Part shown: positions 62,829 to 64,000 of the stretch, piece after piece
Numbering within the stretch: the first letter of the stretch is position 1
How the letters are laid out: each line of letters begins with the position of its first letter
DNA from: Pseudomonas sp. Q1-7
Lineage (GTDB): Bacteria; Pseudomonadota; Gammaproteobacteria; Pseudomonadales; Pseudomonadaceae
Reading direction: 5' to 3'
NCBI RefSeq assembly: GCF_028010285.1
Contig: NZ_CP116304.1
Span: 4,046,501 to 4,110,500 of the forward strand
DNA length: 64,000 bases
Made by a program: the position numbers and the translations under genes
The notes under the pieces: model-generated
Told to the model about the DNA's origin: nothing
Seen by the model: the letters and a program-made list of their open reading frames with translations, nothing else
The model's database searches: none

Positions 62829-63503
62829 ATGAACAACGCCGAGTGGAACGCCCTGTTCCCATTCCGATTCGGTCGGAAATCGCAGCAACACTCGCTATCC
62901 CTGCTGGAGGAAGGTGACAACGGTCGCGTCCAGGCGGAGGACTTCGTCCACCGCCGCTTCCTCAGCGCCCACGGCGCCGATATCCGCCAATTCATGCCGG
63001 AGCTGTTGAGCATGCGCAATTACCATGGCGCCCTCGGTGCGGTGGCCGGCATTCGCCTGGCCGAGACGGGACCGCTATTCCTCGAACAGTATCTGGACGC
63101 CCCGGCTGAATCCCTGATCTCGACCCTGGCCGTCCGCCCCGTGGCGCGCGAGCGCGTGGTGGAAGTGGGCAACCTGGCCTCGATCAATGCCGGCAATGCG
63201 CGCCTGATCATCGTCGCCGTCACCTGGCTGCTGCACCTGCGTGGCCTGGAATGGGTGGTATTCACCGGTGCGTCGAGCCTGATCAACAGTTTCCGTCGCC
63301 TGGGCCTGGAGCCCCTGCGCCTGGGCGACGCCGACCCCGGCCGCCTGGGAGACGCCCAAGAGCATTGGGGCAGCTACTACGAACAGAAACCCCAGGTGTT
63401 CACCGGCAGCATCCACTACGGTTTCGAGCAACTGAAGCGCAACGGCATCGGCGCGCGGCTGGGGCTCCTCACCAGCGGCAAGGCAGCCCACCATGCAGCC
63501 TGA
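62829..63503 (+). CDS. Thermostable haemolysin-family protein
   Basis: A 224-residue protein of the thermostable-haemolysin family (PF12261), related to acyltransferase folds. Visible features are VHRRFLSAHGADIRQFMPELLSMR, LFLEQYLDAPAE, VVEVGNLASINAGNARLIIV and VFTGASSLINSFRRLGLE. Despite the name, most members have no proven haemolytic activity. GGAGA lies 6 nt before the ATG. The next gene, an AMP-dependent ligase, overlaps its end by 11 bp, which suggests a lipid or acyl-modification operon. Confidence 0.85.
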   Translation: MNNAEWNALFPFRFGRKSQQHSLSLLEEGDNGRVQAEDFVHRRFLSAHGADIRQFMPELLSMRNYHGALGAVAGIRLAETGPLFLEQYLDAPAESLISTLAVRPVARERVVEVGNLASINAGNARLIIVAVTWLLHLRGLEWVVFTGASSLINSFRRLGLEPLRLGDADPGRLGDAQEHWGSYYEQKPQVFTGSIHYGFEQLKRNGIGARLGLLTSGKAAHHAA

Positions 63504-64000
63504 AGCCTTCCGCACCGTACTTCAGGGGCATGCACGGCGAAGTCCGCAACGCCTGGCCTTGCGCGGCGAATCGCGGCGCTACACCTATGCGCAGTTGCTG
63601 GCCGAGGTGGAACGACGTGAAGCCCTGCTGCGCGCGGAACCCGCCGGTGTACTCGCCCTCGGCCTGGACAACGGCCCCGATGCGCTGCTCTGGGACCTGG
63701 CGGCGCTGCTGTCCGGACGTCCCAGCCTGCTCCTGCCGCCGTTCTTCAGCCCCGCCCAACGCGCGCATTGCCTGGAGCAGTGCCGGGTCACCCTGGCGGT
63801 GGCCGACGCCGGTTTCAGTGACGACCTGGAATGCCTCGGCCTGCAGGCCGATAACACCTTCTGGCGCCGGCCCGGAATCGGCCACGCCGACCTGCCCGCC
63901 GGCACCGCCAAAGTAACCTACACCTCGGGTACCACCGGCCAACCCAAGGGGGTCTGCCTGGATGCGACGACCCTGCTACGGGTTGCCCATGAGCTGGAGC
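63493..64000 (+). CDS. AMP-dependent synthetase/ligase, 3'-truncated by window edge
   Basis: The first 169 codons of an acyl-CoA or acyl-AMP ligase. The adenylate-binding core motif is complete (VTYTSGTTGQPKGVCLD near residues 139-155), and the N-terminal domain is of normal design (RRYTYAQLLAEVE). The ATG at 63493 lies inside the end of the haemolysin-family gene, so translation is coupled. The substrate cannot be inferred from the part present. Confidence 0.88.
   Translation, partial: MQPEAFRTVLQGHARRSPQRLALRGESRRYTYAQLLAEVERREALLRAEPAGVLALGLDNGPDALLWDLAALLSGRPSLLLPPFFSPAQRAHCLEQCRVTLAVADAGFSDDLECLGLQADNTFWRRPGIGHADLPAGTAKVTYTSGTTGQPKGVCLDATTLLRVAHELE

Noticed and set aside
62485-62862. 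125-codon minus-strand frame across the hppD end and the candidate small RNA
   Set aside because: It crosses two intrinsic terminators and the translation is Arg/Gly-rich with no motif or ribosome site.

Overview
The window is GC-rich chromosomal DNA of a Pseudomonas in or near the P. aeruginosa lineage. The left end carries cheR, cheV, flgA, flgM, flgN and flgZ, then a DUF2064 gene, an MFS gene and a glutamine-synthetase-like polyamine ligase. As I recall, this is the order of P. aeruginosa PA3348-PA3356. RNA-polymerase signals also fit: a sigma-54 promoter before flgA, a FliA promoter before flgM, and sigma-54 promoters before the nitrate and nitrite reductases. No tRNA, rRNA, CRISPR array, transposase or integrase was seen.

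Layout. 1-4292: chemotaxis and flagellar genes. 4296-7749: DUF2064, MFS and gamma-glutamylpolyamine synthetase-like genes, all on the minus strand. 7926-29496: two giant minus-strand genes, 3374 and 3399 codons. Each encodes a secreted protein with two animal-type haem peroxidase modules plus RTX calcium-binding repeats, resembling the MopA/PehA family linked to Mn(II) oxidation. 29754-37761: a cell-envelope region with membrane proteins, a divergent CsrA paralogue, a ToxR/CadC-like membrane regulator with an overlapping partner gene, two DUF3313 lipoproteins, a beta-barrel protein, a PPK2 kinase and a YibH/YibI-like pair. 39295-46934: nitrite reductase nirBD, divergent from a nitrate reductase fused to a CysJ-like flavoprotein. 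47149-58127: an inositol-monophosphatase-family enzyme, then regulator-enzyme pairs (LysR/SDR, LysR/ADH, isochorismatase/GlxA-type AraC, MFS/LysR) and a CMD-domain gene with an ECF41-type sigma factor. 58341-64000: an LTA-synthase-like sulfatase, tyrosine-degradation genes maiA and hppD, a possible small RNA, a thermostable-haemolysin-family gene and the start of an AMP-ligase gene.

The most unusual part is the twin peroxidase locus. The two genes share a near-identical 1.25-kb 3' block that includes the terminator. They also have matched promoters (TTGACA-N17-TTTAGT), leaders of about 380 nt, and a short ORF in each leader. The two short ORFs differ in sequence but share an MS- start and an FHGPP motif just before the stop. 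This looks like a duplicated unit of promoter, leader peptide, giant secreted peroxidase and terminator.

The 594-bp region between nirB and the nitrate reductase holds, on each strand, a sigma-54 promoter followed by a hairpin with an AxxGxx hexaloop and a strong intrinsic terminator just before the start codon. That is the architecture of NasT (ANTAR) antitermination.
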